DNA of 64,000 nucleotides, taken from contig JAREIK010001471.1 of the NCBI GenBank assembly GCA_029783825.1, forward strand, positions 103,882-167,881, in the 5' to 3' direction. The stretch's first letter is position 1. The number at the start of each line of letters is the position of its first letter. Under the pieces are notes generated by a model. That model saw nothing but the letters and a program-made list of their open reading frames with translations, searched no databases and had not been told where the DNA came from. The DNA comes from Sapria himalayana (taxonomy: Eukaryota; Streptophyta; Magnoliopsida; Malpighiales; Rafflesiaceae). The position numbers were made by a program, and so were the translations under genes. This document shows positions 1 to 14,139 of the stretch, piece after piece.

Positions 1-493
1 GATAAGATAAAGTGCAGAAAATAACTTGGAGTAATTTGCTAGCTTTATCAAGATGGATCAAAAGAGGTTAAAAGAGTAAGGAAAACTTCAAAGGCAAGAA
101 GAAGAGCAGCCATAAGGTAAACAAGATGAAAGAAGGAGTATGTAGATATGTTGCATTGTTTGCAGGAAATCAGTAATGTCAACATAGAATAAGCATAAAC
201 CAGGAGTCTAGGAGGGCAGGAATTATGGAAACCCAACGAAGTAGAAGAAGCTCAAGTGGATTTCAAAGATCATATCAAGAAGGGTTATAGCTATATACAA
301 AAATTTATAGCTAATCTCAAAAAAGTGCATCCATTGCAAATTATACTCAAGAATAGAGATTTAGTAATTTTAGATCTTTTTAATTTTCAATGATAAGGGT
401 CAAGGTTGTAAGTGGGGAATGGGTAGATTTTAGTTTGTATAAATGGTATTCCTCCGCCAAAAGAGAGGGTTAATATTAATAAACTCCTTTTTT
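1..493. other. Unassigned unique sequence, possible 3' end of a retrocopied transcript
   Basis: This is the only non-array sequence before the TATC block. No reading frame stays open long enough to name a protein, although short lysine-rich frames occur on the + strand. An AATAAA signal lies at 478-483 and a run of 14 A residues at 494-507, after which the tetranucleotide array starts at once. A polyadenylation signal 10-16 bases before an A-run is what the 3' end of a LINE or processed retrocopy on the + strand would look like. That identity is inferred. The antisense frame at 48-236 matches no family I recognise and is probably a chance frame. Confidence 0.35.
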
Positions 494-507
494 AAAAAAA
501 AAAAAAA
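494..507 (+). other. A14 tract, candidate poly(A) tail
   Basis: Fourteen consecutive A residues follow AATAAA (478-483) and a short T6 run. The TATC array begins directly after it, so this A-tract marks the left edge of the whole array. Confidence 0.5.
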
Positions 508-3198
508 TATGTCTAGCTATTTGGATATCTACTAGTCTCTTAGTTTATCTTTCTTTTTGTCTGTCTATGTCTCTATATCAATTTATCTATCTTTCTGTCT
601 ATTTATCTATCTATTAGTCTCTTAGTTTGGTAGTCTTTCAGTCTATCAGTCAATCTATATATATGCCTTTTTATCTTTCTGTTTGTCAATCTATCAATCT
701 ATCTCTCTATCTCTTTATCTTTCTATCTATCTATCTTTCTAACTCTCTATATCTATATAACTTTCTCTCTTTATCTATCTATCTCTTTATCTCTCTATTT
801 CTCTTTCTCTCTATGTTTCTATCTCTATCTCTCTATCTATTTATCTCTATATCTTTATCTCTCTATCTCTCTATCTCTCTATTCCGCTATCTCTATAAAT
901 CTTTATCTCCCTTTCTTTCTTTTTTCTACTTCTCTTCCATCTACCTCTCTTTCTTTTTTTCTCTCTACTTGCTTACCTGCCTACCTACGTACATAACTAC
1001 CTAGCTATTTGTCAATTTATTTATGTGTCAACCTATCTATTTGTCAATTTGTCTATCTCTCTATTTGTAGATGTGTCTATAAGTCTCTTGTTCTCTTTGT
1101 CTATCTGTTTGTCTCTTATATGTATTTCTGTCTAACTCTTTATCTCTACATCTCCAAATCTCTTTATATATCTATCTAACTATCTATTCATCAATCTATA
1201 TGTCTATCTGACTATCTATCAAATATATGTCTATCTATCTATCTGTTTATCTATCTATCTATCTATATGTCTATCCATCTCATTTCTATCTGTCTATTTA
1301 TTTATCTATCTATCTTTCAATCTTTCTTTCTTTCTATTTTTCTATCTATCTATCTATCTCTCTATCTGTCTATATATCTAGCTGTCTAAATGTCTAAATG
1401 TCTATTTATTGATATGTTTATCTGTATATCTATATGTCTGTCTATCTTTCTATCTATTTATCTATCTATCTATCTATCTAGCTAGCTATCTATCTGTCTG
1501 TCTACCTGTCTAACTGTCTATATGTATAATTTTTTAACTATCTATTTATCTACTTGTCTAACTGTATATCTATCTAATTTTCTATCTATCTATAAATCTA
1601 TATTTTATCATTTTATCTATATCTAAGTGTCTAGCGATCAAACTATCTATTTGTATATTAGTCTAACTTTATATTTGTCTATATATCTATTTGCTTATAT
1701 GTCTACCTATCTATTTATATATTTATCTATTTGTCTATTTATATATTTATTTATTTGTCAATCTTTCTATCTAGCTAAATGTCTATCTATCTATATATCT
1801 ATTTGTATTTCTGTCTCTCTTTCTATATGTCTATCTATATATATGTCTATTTGTCTATCTATCTATCTATATATCTATCTATATAAATGAGTATCTTTCT
1901 ATTTTTTATCTATCTATATGTCTTTCTATCTATTAGTCTATTTGACTAGATGTATATTATTTTCTATTTATCTATTTATCTTTCTTTCTATTTCTCTATA
2001 TATCTTTTTGTATATATGTTTATCTACTTATCTATCTAACTATCTATCATGTATCTATCTGACGCTCTATCTATCCGTCTATCTAATTTTCTTTTAATCT
2101 ATTTTTCTATCTATCTATCTATCTGTCTATCTATCTATTTGTCTATCTGTCAATCTGTCTATATGTGTATCTATTTATCTATCTTTTTGTTTGTCTATCT
2201 ATCTATCAGTCAATTAATTTTTTAGTCTATTAGTCTATCGGTCTGTTATTCTATTAGTCTGTTGGTCTATCTACCTGCCTATTTGTCTTTTTATCTATTA
2301 ATTCTTCTGTCTATCTATCTATTAGTATATCTATCTTTATCTATATCCCTTTATATCTTTATATCTTTATCTATCTAACAATATATCTCTATATTTCTTT
2401 ATTTCTCTATCTCTCTATCTTTTATTCTCACTATCTCTCTACCTCTACCTATATACCTTTATCTTTCTATATCTCTATCTTTCTAACTAATTACCTACAT
2501 ACCGAGCTACCTACATACTTATCTATCTATGAATCTATTTATTTGTGTACTTGTATATCTATTTAACTATCTATCTATGTATCTCTCTATCTATCTATTA
2601 GTCTCTCTATCCCTCTTTGTGTTTCTCTATCTGTCTTTATGTTTCTTCGCGAGTATTTTTGTCAATCTCTTTCTTTCTCTCTATTTCTCTATCTCTCTAT
2701 CTCTCTATCTAATTATCTGTATATCTATTTATCTGTGAATCTATCTTTCTATATTTCTATCTATCTATCTATTGGTATGTCTATCCATCCATCCATCTAT
2801 CTATCTATCTGTATATCTATCTATATGTCTTTCTTTTTATCTATCTATCTATCTATATATCTAATTATTTATTTATCACTCTATCTATCTTTTAGATATC
2901 TGTCTATTTATCTATATGTCTATCTATCTATCTGTATATCTATATATATTTCAATCTATCTATCTATCTATTTGTCTATCTGTCTATCTATCTATATGTC
3001 TATCTTTCTATCTATCTATATGTCTATTTATATAACTATTTATATGTTTATATGGATTTCTATCTATATATCTATCTGTTTATTTGTCTAATTGATTGTA
3101 TATTTGTCTATCGATCAATAAATCTATCTGACTATCTGTCGAATATCGACATATCTATTTTTCTATCAATATATCTATTTAAATGTCTATCAGCCGAA

Positions 3199-3201
<3 letters not shown>

Positions 3202-3240
<39 letters not shown>
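3202..3240. repeat. (TA)n tract inside the TATC array
   Basis: Thirty-nine bases of uninterrupted TA dinucleotide. It is self-complementary and able to form a cruciform. Confidence 0.9.
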
Positions 3241-3242
<2 letters not shown>

Positions 3243-6200
3243 ATATCTATATCTATATATCTCTATATATATTTGATAATCTATCAATCTATCTATTGAT
3301 CTATTTATTGATGTGACTATCTTTCTATCTATCTATCTATATAACTTTCTGTCTATATGTCTATTTTTATCTCTCTATCTATGTAAATATCTATCTGTAT
3401 ATGTATTAATTTATCTATATGTCTATCTATATATGCATCTATCTGTCTCTCTGTCAATATGTCTATATGACTATTAGTGTTTCTATTTATATATTTTTTC
3501 TCTATCTATCTATCTATTTACATATTTGTTGATCTACATACATATTTATCTATCTATCTATGTGTCTATCTGACTATCTGTCTCTATAATATTTTGTATC
3601 TATCTATCTGTTTGTTTGTCTCTATATTATTTGAGTATCAATCTATCTATATGGAAAATTTTTATCTATTTATATGTTTATCTGTCTATCTAACCAACTA
3701 ACTATATGTCTATCTGTCTACATGTCTATCTATTTATCCATCTATATGTGTATTTGGCTATTTGTTTATCTATCTATTATTTGTTTTTTTCTATCTTTCC
3801 ATATGTCTTTCTATTCATATTCCTATGTGTCTATATTTCTAATATCTATCTGTTTATCTATGTATCTATCAATTTATTAAACAATAAATCTATGCATCTG
3901 TATATATATATATATATATCTATCTAACTATCTAACTATATATCTACATATCTATCTAACTATCTTTCTGCATTTCTGTCCATTAGTCTATCTTTCTCTC
4001 TATCTTTATATCTATCTGTCTTTCAATCTATCTATATGTATGTCTATTTATCTATATGTTTATATGTCTATCTATCTATATGTCTTTCTGTGTATCTATC
4101 TATCTAGTAATCAATCTATCATTCAATCTCTCTACGTATTAATCTGTCTATCTTTCAATTTGGATATCAATCTATCAGCATATATTTCTATCATTATATA
4201 AGTCTATATGTCTATTTATTTATTTGTCTATTTGTCTATCTATGTATCTATTTTATCTATCCATCTTTCTTTCTTTCTATATGTTTATCTATCTATTAAT
4301 CTATCTATTAATCTATCTATATATCAATCAATTTATCTATCTATCTATATATCAATCAATATTTCTATCTATCTATCTATATGTCTATCTATCTATATGT
4401 CTATATGTAAATATGTATATATGTTTATATGTCTATATGTTTACCTGTCTAAATGTCTATGTTTCTATTTTTCATTCTATCAATCTATCAATTTGTCTAA
4501 CTATATAACTTTGTAATTATCTATCTATCTATCTAACTAACTATCTAATTATATATATATAGTCTTGGTATCTAATAGTCTATTAGTCTATCTATCTATC
4601 TATATATTTTTCTATCTATCTATTTATCTATCTATCTTTCTTTCTATCTATATATCTATCTATCTATCTATTTATCTATTTGTTTATCTATTTTTTATAT
4701 ATCTATAAATATGTCTATTTGTCTATCTATCTACCTATGTGTCTATCTATCTATCTATCTATCTATTTATCTTTCTTTCAATCTATCTATTTATCTATTT
4801 ATCTATATATTTCTCTATCTGCCTATCTGATTATTTGTCGATCTGTCTTTCTGTCTATTAATCTATCTGTCTATCTCTGTATTTATGTATTTTTATATCT
4901 TTCTATTTGTTTATCTTTCTTTCTATATATCTAAGTATCTATATATCTGTATATTTATCTATCTGCCTATTTGTCTATTAGTCTATTTTTTCTCTATCTA
5001 TCTATATATCTATCTATTTGTCTATCTATCTATCTATCTATGTATTTGTCTATCTATTTATCTATCTTTATGATTATGTGTCTATCAAGTAATTTGTCTG
5101 TTTGAATTTTTATTTATCTAACTATCTATTTATCTATCTGTCTATCTAATGTATATATGTTTATCAATCTATCTAATAATTTGTTTATTTTTCTATTTGT
5201 TAATCTATCTATCTATGTATAAATCTATTTTCTTATCTGCTTCTCTTTCCATATATTTATCTATCTATTTATCTATCTATATTCCTATCTATCTATCATT
5301 GTTTTAATTTATCTATTTGCCTTTATGTTTATTTATCGATCTGTAATTCAATCTATTCATCAATCTATCTAATTATTTAACAAACTCTAACTATTTAACT
5401 ATTTATATTCTATTTTTATATCTATCTAACTACCTATCTTTCTATCTTTCATTATATCAGTCTATATCTATTTATGTATCCATCAATCTATTTATCTATT
5501 TATCAGTCTATCTGTCTATTTATTAATCTATTTATTGTTTATCTATCTTTCTATCTATCTGACTATATAACTATCAATCTATCTTTAAATCTCTCTATCT
5601 AACTATATGTCAATCTACTTATATCCTTATCTATCTATTTATCTAAATGTCCATATATCTATCTTTCATTATATCTATCTATCAATCTATATGATCTTTC
5701 TATCTTTCTATCTCTCTATCAATCTATTTTAATATCTGTCTATTTGTTTATTTGTCTATCTATCTATTAATCTTCCTCACTATATATCTATCTATATCTC
5801 TCAATGTCTAACAATCCAATATAAATATCTATTTATCTATTTATATAACTATGTGTCTATGAGTCTATATGTCTATCTATCTATCTATCTATCTATCTCT
5901 CTTTCTCTCTCTTTATATATCTAACTATCATACTATCATTTGTCTATATGTCTAATAGTCTCTTTATATATATATCTATCTATCTGGCTATCATTCTAAG
6001 TGTTTATCAATCTATCTGTCTATTTGTTTGAGTCTATCAGTCTATCTCCCTATATGTCTGTCAAACTATCTATATATCTATCTATTTGTCTAACTATCTA
6101 ATCCTTCTCTCTATCTATTTATCTATCTATCTATCTGACTATCAATCTATCAATGTGTCTATTTGTCTATCTATCTCACTATATAACTATCTAACTATCT

Positions 6201-9200
6201 ATTTATCTATGTGTCTAACTAACTATATTTCTGTCTATTAGTCTATTAGTCTATTTATCTATATGTCTATCTATCTATCTGTTTATCTATATATTTCAAT
6301 ATCTTTCTATCTGTCTATACTCTATATATCAATCTATCAATCTATTTATCAATCAATTGTTTATTTGCCTATATGTCTATCTTTTTACTTGTCTATCTAT
6401 CTTTCTATTTAAGTATCTGTCTATCTATCTATTATTTTTTCAATCTATCTATCTACCTATTTGTCCTTCAGACTATGTATCTATTTGTTAATCCATATAT
6501 GTATCTTTCTATATGTCTATATGTCTAGACTAAATGCCTATTTATCTATTTTTCTATTTTTTTTAAATGTCTATCTTTCTATTTGTGTAACTATCTAAAA
6601 TTTATAATTCTATTTGTATATCTATCTATCTATCTTTCTATCTATCTATCTATCTATTTGCCTATATGCTTATCAATCTATTTGTCTGTCTGTCTATCTG
6701 TGAATATGTCTATCTATTTATGTCTATTTGTCTATCTATCTATCAATCTATCTATTCATCTATCTATCTATCTAACTTTCTATCTATCTATCTATATGTT
6801 TATCAATTTATTTCTTTATTTGTTTATCTTTCTATATGTCTAAATGTCTATATGTCTATATATCTATTTATCTAACTATCAACTATATATTTCTATTTAT
6901 ATATCTATCTAACTAACTAACATACTGTATTTATGTCAATTAGTCTATTAGTCAATCTATCTATCTATCTATCTATCTATATATTTATCTATCTATCTAT
7001 TTGTTTATGTCTTTCTATCGATCTTTTTATCTATCTATTTATCTATTTATTTATCAATCAATTTATTTATCTATCTATCTATCTATCAAATTTTCAATTT
7101 GTCTATATCTTCATTTATCTATCTATCTATATATCTATCTATTTGTCTGTCTGACTATCTTTCTATTTACCTATCAATATCTCTATCTCTCTATCTATCT
7201 ATTTGTCTTTTAGTCTAACTATCTAACTTTATAACTATCTATATGTCTATATGTCTAACTATTTAACTATCTTTCTATCTATTAGTCTTTTGATCGATTT
7301 AAATATTTGCCTATTTGTCTATCTATCGAATTATCTAACTTTCTAACTATATATATGTCTAACTATCTAACTAGCATTCTAACTATCATTGTTTTGTTCT
7401 ATCTATCTATATGTTTATCAATCTATCAATTTGTATATTTGTCTATCTATTTATTGTCTCTATCTATTTCCATGTCTATCTAACTATAAATCAATCAATC
7501 AATCCGTCTATATTTCTTTATGTTTATCTTTTTATGTGTCTATCACTAAATTAATCTTTCTTTCTATTTATCTTTCTGTATATATGTCTATCTATCTTTA
7601 TATTTATATGTCTATATGTGTATTTATCTAGATTTTTTCTATAAATCTATATATCTATCTATCTATCTTTTTATCTATCAATCAATCATTCATTCTATAT
7701 ATTTATCTTTATATTTTTAGTCTATATATATGTCAATCTATATATCTGTCTATATGCCAATTAGTCTATGTTTTTATCTATATATTAAATTTTCTATTAA
7801 TATGTCTATCTTTTTATCTAAATATCTATCTATTTATTTTTAAATCTAACTATCAATCTCTTTATCTATCTATCTATCTATATATCATTCTATCTACCTA
7901 TCTATCTATATATCACTCTATTTGCCTATCTATCTATCATTCAATCTAGCTATCTTTCTAAGTGTCTATTCATATGTCTATCTATCTACCTATTTGTTTA
8001 ATTTTCTTTTTGCATACCAAACTATCTCGTTAATTATTTGTCTATCTATCTATAAGTCCATCTATTTATCTATCTATCCATCTATCTAACTTTTAATTAT
8101 TCAATCTTTCTAATAGTCTTTCTATAATTATTTGTCGAGCTACATACCTATCTAACTATCTCTCTATCTACTAGTCTATTAATCAATCTGCTATATACAT
8201 CTATTTATCTATATATCTATCTATTTATATATTTTTAAAAATTATAAATCTATCTATATATCTATTTATCTATCTATCTGTATGTCTGTCTATTTGTCAA
8301 TCTTTCTAACTATATATCAATATATGTATCTACATATCTATCTATTTATGTTTCTGTGTATTTATCTATCTTCCTATTTATCTATCTAATTATCAGTCAA
8401 TTTGTCTATATGTTTGTATATTTTTCAATCTATCTATCTATAAGTCTATATGTCTATCAATTTATTTATCTATCTATTTATTTTTTTATCTATATATCTG
8501 TCTATTTTTCTAAATTCCTACATTTAAATCTATCTATTTGTGTAACTATCTATCTATTTGTGCAACTATATATCTTTTTAGTTTTCTATCTGTCTAACTA
8601 ACTAACTGTCTTTCTATCTATTAGGCTATTAGTTAATCTATCTATCTATATATCTATCTATCTATATATGTATCAGTCTATTTATCTGTCAATCTATTTA
8701 TCTATCTAGCTATCTATCTATCTATCTCTCTCTCTATTTATCTTACTATCTAATTATCTCGCTATCTTCCATCTATCTATTTGTCTATCTAACTTTTTGT
8801 TTATCTATCTATCTATCTATAAATGTAAATATAAATCTGTCAATCTATCATTCTATATATTTGTCTATCTATCTATCTATCATATTATCTATCTATCTAT
8901 TAATCTATCTATCTATTTATCTTTTTTATATCTATTTATATTTTAATATATGTATCTATCGATCTATCTCTCTCTCTCTATATCTATCTATCTATATGTC
9001 TATTTATTAAGGTCTTTTAATCTATTTGTCTATCTTTCTATATGTCTATCATCTATCAATCTATTGGTCTATCTATCATTCTCTATATCATTCTATCTAA
9101 CTATATGTCTATTTCTCAATTAGACTATCTATTTGCCTTTCTATCTATTTATCTTTGTAACTATATGTCAATATATATATATCAATCTATCTATGTATCT

Positions 9201-9653
9201 ATATTTCAATCTATCTATCATATATGTGCCTATCTATCTTTCTATCTATCTTTCTATATATATATATATATGTATCTATATGTTTATATGTTAATCTATC
9301 TATATGTCTTTCTGTCTATCAATCTATTAATCTAATTTTCTATCCCTCTACCTATCTAGTTATTTATCTATCTTTTCTATGTGACTATCTGTCAATCAAT
9401 CTATATGTCTATCTATATGTCTATCTATATGTGTAAAATTCTATTTGACTACTTGTTTATCTATCAACTTATCAATCTATTTATTTGTATATCTATCTAT
9501 CTATCTAATTTCCTAACTATCTAGTTGTCTATCTATCTAACTATATAATTGAATTTATATTAATCACACAATCTATCTATTAGTATATCAATCTATCTAT
9601 CATTCTATTTGACTATCTATCAATCTATCTATTTTTTTTATCTATCTATCTAT

Positions 9654-9656
<3 letters not shown>

Positions 9657-9709
<53 letters not shown>
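9657..9709. repeat. (TA)n tract inside the TATC array
   Basis: Fifty-three bases of uninterrupted TA dinucleotide, one of the longer self-complementary tracts in the window. Confidence 0.9.
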
Positions 9710-9712
<3 letters not shown>

Positions 9713-10032
9713 TATTTATCTAACTATCTACCTATCTGTCAATCTATCCATATATATATGTGACCATCAATCTATATATCAATCTGTCTTTCGGATTATA
9801 TGCCTATCTACCTATATGTCTATATGTGTATTTATCTATATATATCTCACTCTATCTTTCTGCCAGATATCTATCTGTCTATATGCCTATCTATAGATCT
9901 ACCTATTTTTCTATCTATTTTTTTATTTACCGATCAAACAATCTATTTATATATATATTTTTCTATCTATTTATCTATCTTTTTGTCTATTTTTATATCA
10001 ATCTATATATTCATCAATGTGTCTTTCTATGA

Positions 10033-10081
<49 letters not shown>

Positions 10082-10082
10082 T
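10033..10082. repeat. (AT)n followed by (GTAT)n microsatellite
   Basis: About 22 bases of AT dinucleotide pass directly into seven GTAT units (10055-10082). This is a compound microsatellite within the TATC array where the local unit changed from TATC to TATG. Confidence 0.85.
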
Positions 10083-12044
10083 CTATATGACTTTTTTTCT
10101 ATCAGTCTATCTTTTTATCTATCTATTTATCTATCTGTGTATCTTTTTATCTGTTTATATGTGTATTTTTATTTCTATATATATTTGGATATCTATCTAT
10201 CTATCTCTCTCTCTTTCAATCTATTTGTTTATCTATCTATCTGTCTATCTATCTGTCTGTCTATCTGTCTATATGTCTATTTATCTATTTATCTTTATAT
10301 CTATCTATATATCTATCTTTTGATTTATCTGCCTATTTGTCTATATGTGTATATATTTAAATGCCTATCTTTCTATCTGTCAAACTATCAATTTTTCTTT
10401 TATCTAATTTTCTATATATATATTTATCTATCTATCTTGGTATCTATATATCTATATCATTGTATATGTCTATTTGTGTAACTATCTATCTATCTATCTT
10501 ATCTGTCTATCTATTTATTTGTATATCTATCTATCTATGTATCTATCTTTTTTTATCTGCCAATCTATGTATATGTATATCTATTTATCTATCTATTTTT
10601 GTATCTATCAATCTATCATTGTATAAATCTAGTATGTGTGCATCTATTTATCTATCTATTTGTCTAACTATCTAACTATTTTTTAGTCTATAAGTCAGTC
10701 TATCTATCTTTTTATCTATATCTTTATCTCTCTATCTATCAATAAATCAATCAATCTGTCTATTTACATATCTATTTATCTATTTATCATTCTAATAATC
10801 AATCTGTCTATCTGCCTTTGTATATATCTATCTATAATTCTTTCTAAATACGTGCCTCTCTATCTATCTATCTTTATGACTATCTTTCTATCAGTGTATT
10901 TGTCTATGTGTCTATTTGTCTATCTATCTATATGAATTTCTATCTATTTTTCTATCTATTTATTCATTTATCTATTCATTTATATATTTGTCAATTAGTC
11001 TGTGTAATTGTCTATATGCCAATCTGTATTTCTATCTATCTATCTGGCAATCTATCTTTCTACATATCTGTCTATCTATCTATCTATATATCTATCTATT
11101 ATTCTATCTATCTATAAGTCTATAAATCTATCAGTATAACAATCTATTTGTCTATCTTTCTATCTAAATATCTGTGTATCTGTCTATAGATTTATTTTTC
11201 AATCTCTATATTTTTCTTTTTGTATATCTCTTTATCTATTTATATGTCTATCTTTCTATCTATCTATTTGTGTATTATCTATCTTTCTATCTATTTATCT
11301 ATCTATCTTTATATCTATATATGTATCTATCAATGTGTCAATCTATCTATTTTCGATTTATATGTATATTTATCTATCTATCGGTCTATCAGTTTATTTG
11401 CTTATCTGTCTATTTGTCTATCAACTATATATCTTTCTACTAATCTGTATATCTATTTTTCTATATACATGTCTATAAGCCTATATATATATATATATCT
11501 CTCTCTCTATCAAACTAGTTATCTCCCTATCTATCTATCTATCTAATGATATTTCTACCTATCTGTCTATCTATCTATTTATCTATCTATTTATCTATCT
11601 ATCTATTTATCTATATGTATATTTATCTGTCTATATACCTTCTTATCTATCTATTTATCTTTATGTTTATCTATCTATGTATATATCTATGTATATATCT
11701 ATGTATCTATATATTCGTCTATCTATTTATCTCCCTATCTATGTTCATATCTATCTATCAGTCTATCTATCTATCTATGTTCATATCTATATATCAGTCT
11801 ATCTATCTATCTATATATCTATTTTTTATCTATCTGTCTATCTATCTATCTATCTATATATCTGCATATTAGCCTATCTATATATCATCTATCAATCTAT
11901 TTTGTTATCTATCTATTTCTCTATCTATCTTTCAAACTTTCTATCTATCAAACTATCTATCTATCTAACCATCAATCGATCTAACTATCTAACTATCTAT
12001 ATATATGTCCATTTGTCTATCTATCTATATATACATATGTCTAA

Positions 12045-12170
12045 CAAAATATATAGACAGATATATAGCTAGATAGTTAGATAAACAAATATATAGACAA
12101 ATAGATAGATATATAAATAGACAAATAGATAGACATATAGTTAGACATATAGATAGACACATAGATAAAT

Positions 12171-12230
<60 letters not shown>

Positions 12231-12912
12231 TGACATTTAGATATATAGAAAGATAATTAGATAGATTGATAGATTGATAGATAGAGATAGGTAAAACAAT
12301 TGATAGATATATAGATAGATAAATAAATAGATAGATAGATATGGAGATAAATAGATTGTTTGACATAATGATAGATAGATAAATAGATATATTGATAGAT
12401 ATATAGATAAATAGATAGATAGATTGATTGATAGATATATACACATATAGATAGAGAGATAGATAGATTGACATATAGATAGATATATAGATAAGTAGAT
12501 AAATAGATAGAGAGATAGATAGATAAATAGATAGATATATATATACATATGTAGATATATTGATAGATAGATAGATAGATATATAGATAGAAAGATTGAT
12601 AGAATGATAGACATATTAATAGAAAGATTAATAGACATCATGATAGATAGATTAAAAGATTGATTGATATATAGATATACAGAAAGATTGATAGACAAAT
12701 TGATAGTGAAAATGATAGATAGATTATAAGATAGATTAAATGACAGATAGATAGACAGAGACATTGATAAATTGATAAAAATATAGATAGATGGATAGAT
12801 AAAGATATAGATAGATAAAAAAATATTCGGTTATATAGACATATAAATAGACAGAAAGATTTACTAAAAGATAAATAGATATATAGATAGAAAGATAGAT
12901 AGACATATAGAT

Positions 12913-12953
<41 letters not shown>

Positions 12954-14104
12954 TATCAATATATTCATAGATAGGTATATAAATAGATAGAAAAATAGAT
13001 AAATAGATAGATAGACAGATAGATAGATAGTCAGATTGATAATTTTTTTTAAAGTTAGATTGATACACAAATTGATATATAGTTTAATAGCCCGATTGAT
13101 CCATAGATTAATAGACAAATTAGTAAATATATTAATAAATAATTAGATGAAAGATAGATAGACATTAAGTTGAATAGATATATAGACAGATAGATAGAAA
13201 ATAAATATATAGATAGATAAATAGATAGACAAATAGATAGTCAAAAAGATAGAAAGATAGATAGATAAACATATAGATAGACAGATCTATAGAAAGATAT
13301 ATTGAAAGATAGATTGACAGATAGATAGTTAGATAGATTGACACATAGATAAACATATAGATAGATAGATAGATCAATAGATAAATATATAGATTAATAG
13401 TAATATGGAAATATAGATAGATAGATAAATAGATAGATATATATTTCGATAGATAGATAGATTGATTGATTGACAAATAGATAGTCAGATAGACAAATAG
13501 ATAGATAGTAAAATGAAAATATAGACAGATAGATAAATGGATAGGTATATAGATAGATAGATAGATTGATTGATAGACAGATAGATAATCACATAGACTA
13601 AAAGACAAATAGACAGACAGACAAATAGATAGACATACAGATAGATTGGTAGGTAGGTAGGTAGGTAGATAGATAGAAAGATAGATATATAGATAGATAG
13701 AAATAAACATAGACATATAGATTGATAGATTAATAGATATAATAATAGAAAAATTTATAGATGCATTGATAGACAGATTGATAGAGAGCTTGATAGACAT
13801 ATTGATAGATAGATTGACAAGCAGAATGTAAGACTGATTGAAAGACCAATAGATAGATAAATAGATAGATACTTAAATTGATAAAAAGGTAGATAAACAG
13901 ATAATATAGAGAGATAAATAGACAGATCATTAGTCAGATAAATAGATAGATAGATAGATTGATTGAGAAATAGATTGAAAAATAAAAAGATAGATAATAT
14001 AATCGATAGACAGATATATATAATCATATAGATAGACATATAAATATATAGAGAGATAATAGATAGTTAGATAGATAAATATACTGATAGATAGACTAAA
14101 AGAT

Positions 14105-14139
<35 letters not shown>

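Larger units (their letters stand above)
509..12044 (+). repeat. Interrupted TATC tetranucleotide array (GATA on the - strand)
   Basis: The sequence is almost entirely TATC/CTAT units, interrupted every few copies by variants such as TGTC, TTTC, AATC, TATT and TATA. Pure runs rarely exceed about ten units, so it is an old, substituted microsatellite rather than a perfect one. Frames on the + strand remain open for up to ~150 codons because TAT-CTA-TCT-ATC contains no stop; the predicted peptides are Tyr-Leu-Ser-Ile repeats with substitutions. No start context, splice structure or protein domain is visible. The array contains (TA)n tracts near 3.2, 9.7 and 10.0 kb. Confidence 0.95.

Noticed and set aside
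48..236. A 62-codon - strand frame at the window start
   Set aside because: No recognisable domain, and the sequence has features of a + strand 3' end (AATAAA plus A14).
12000..12090. A long perfect palindrome at the polarity switch
   Set aside because: By eye the left arm's reverse complement does not match the right arm beyond general GATA similarity and short dyads.
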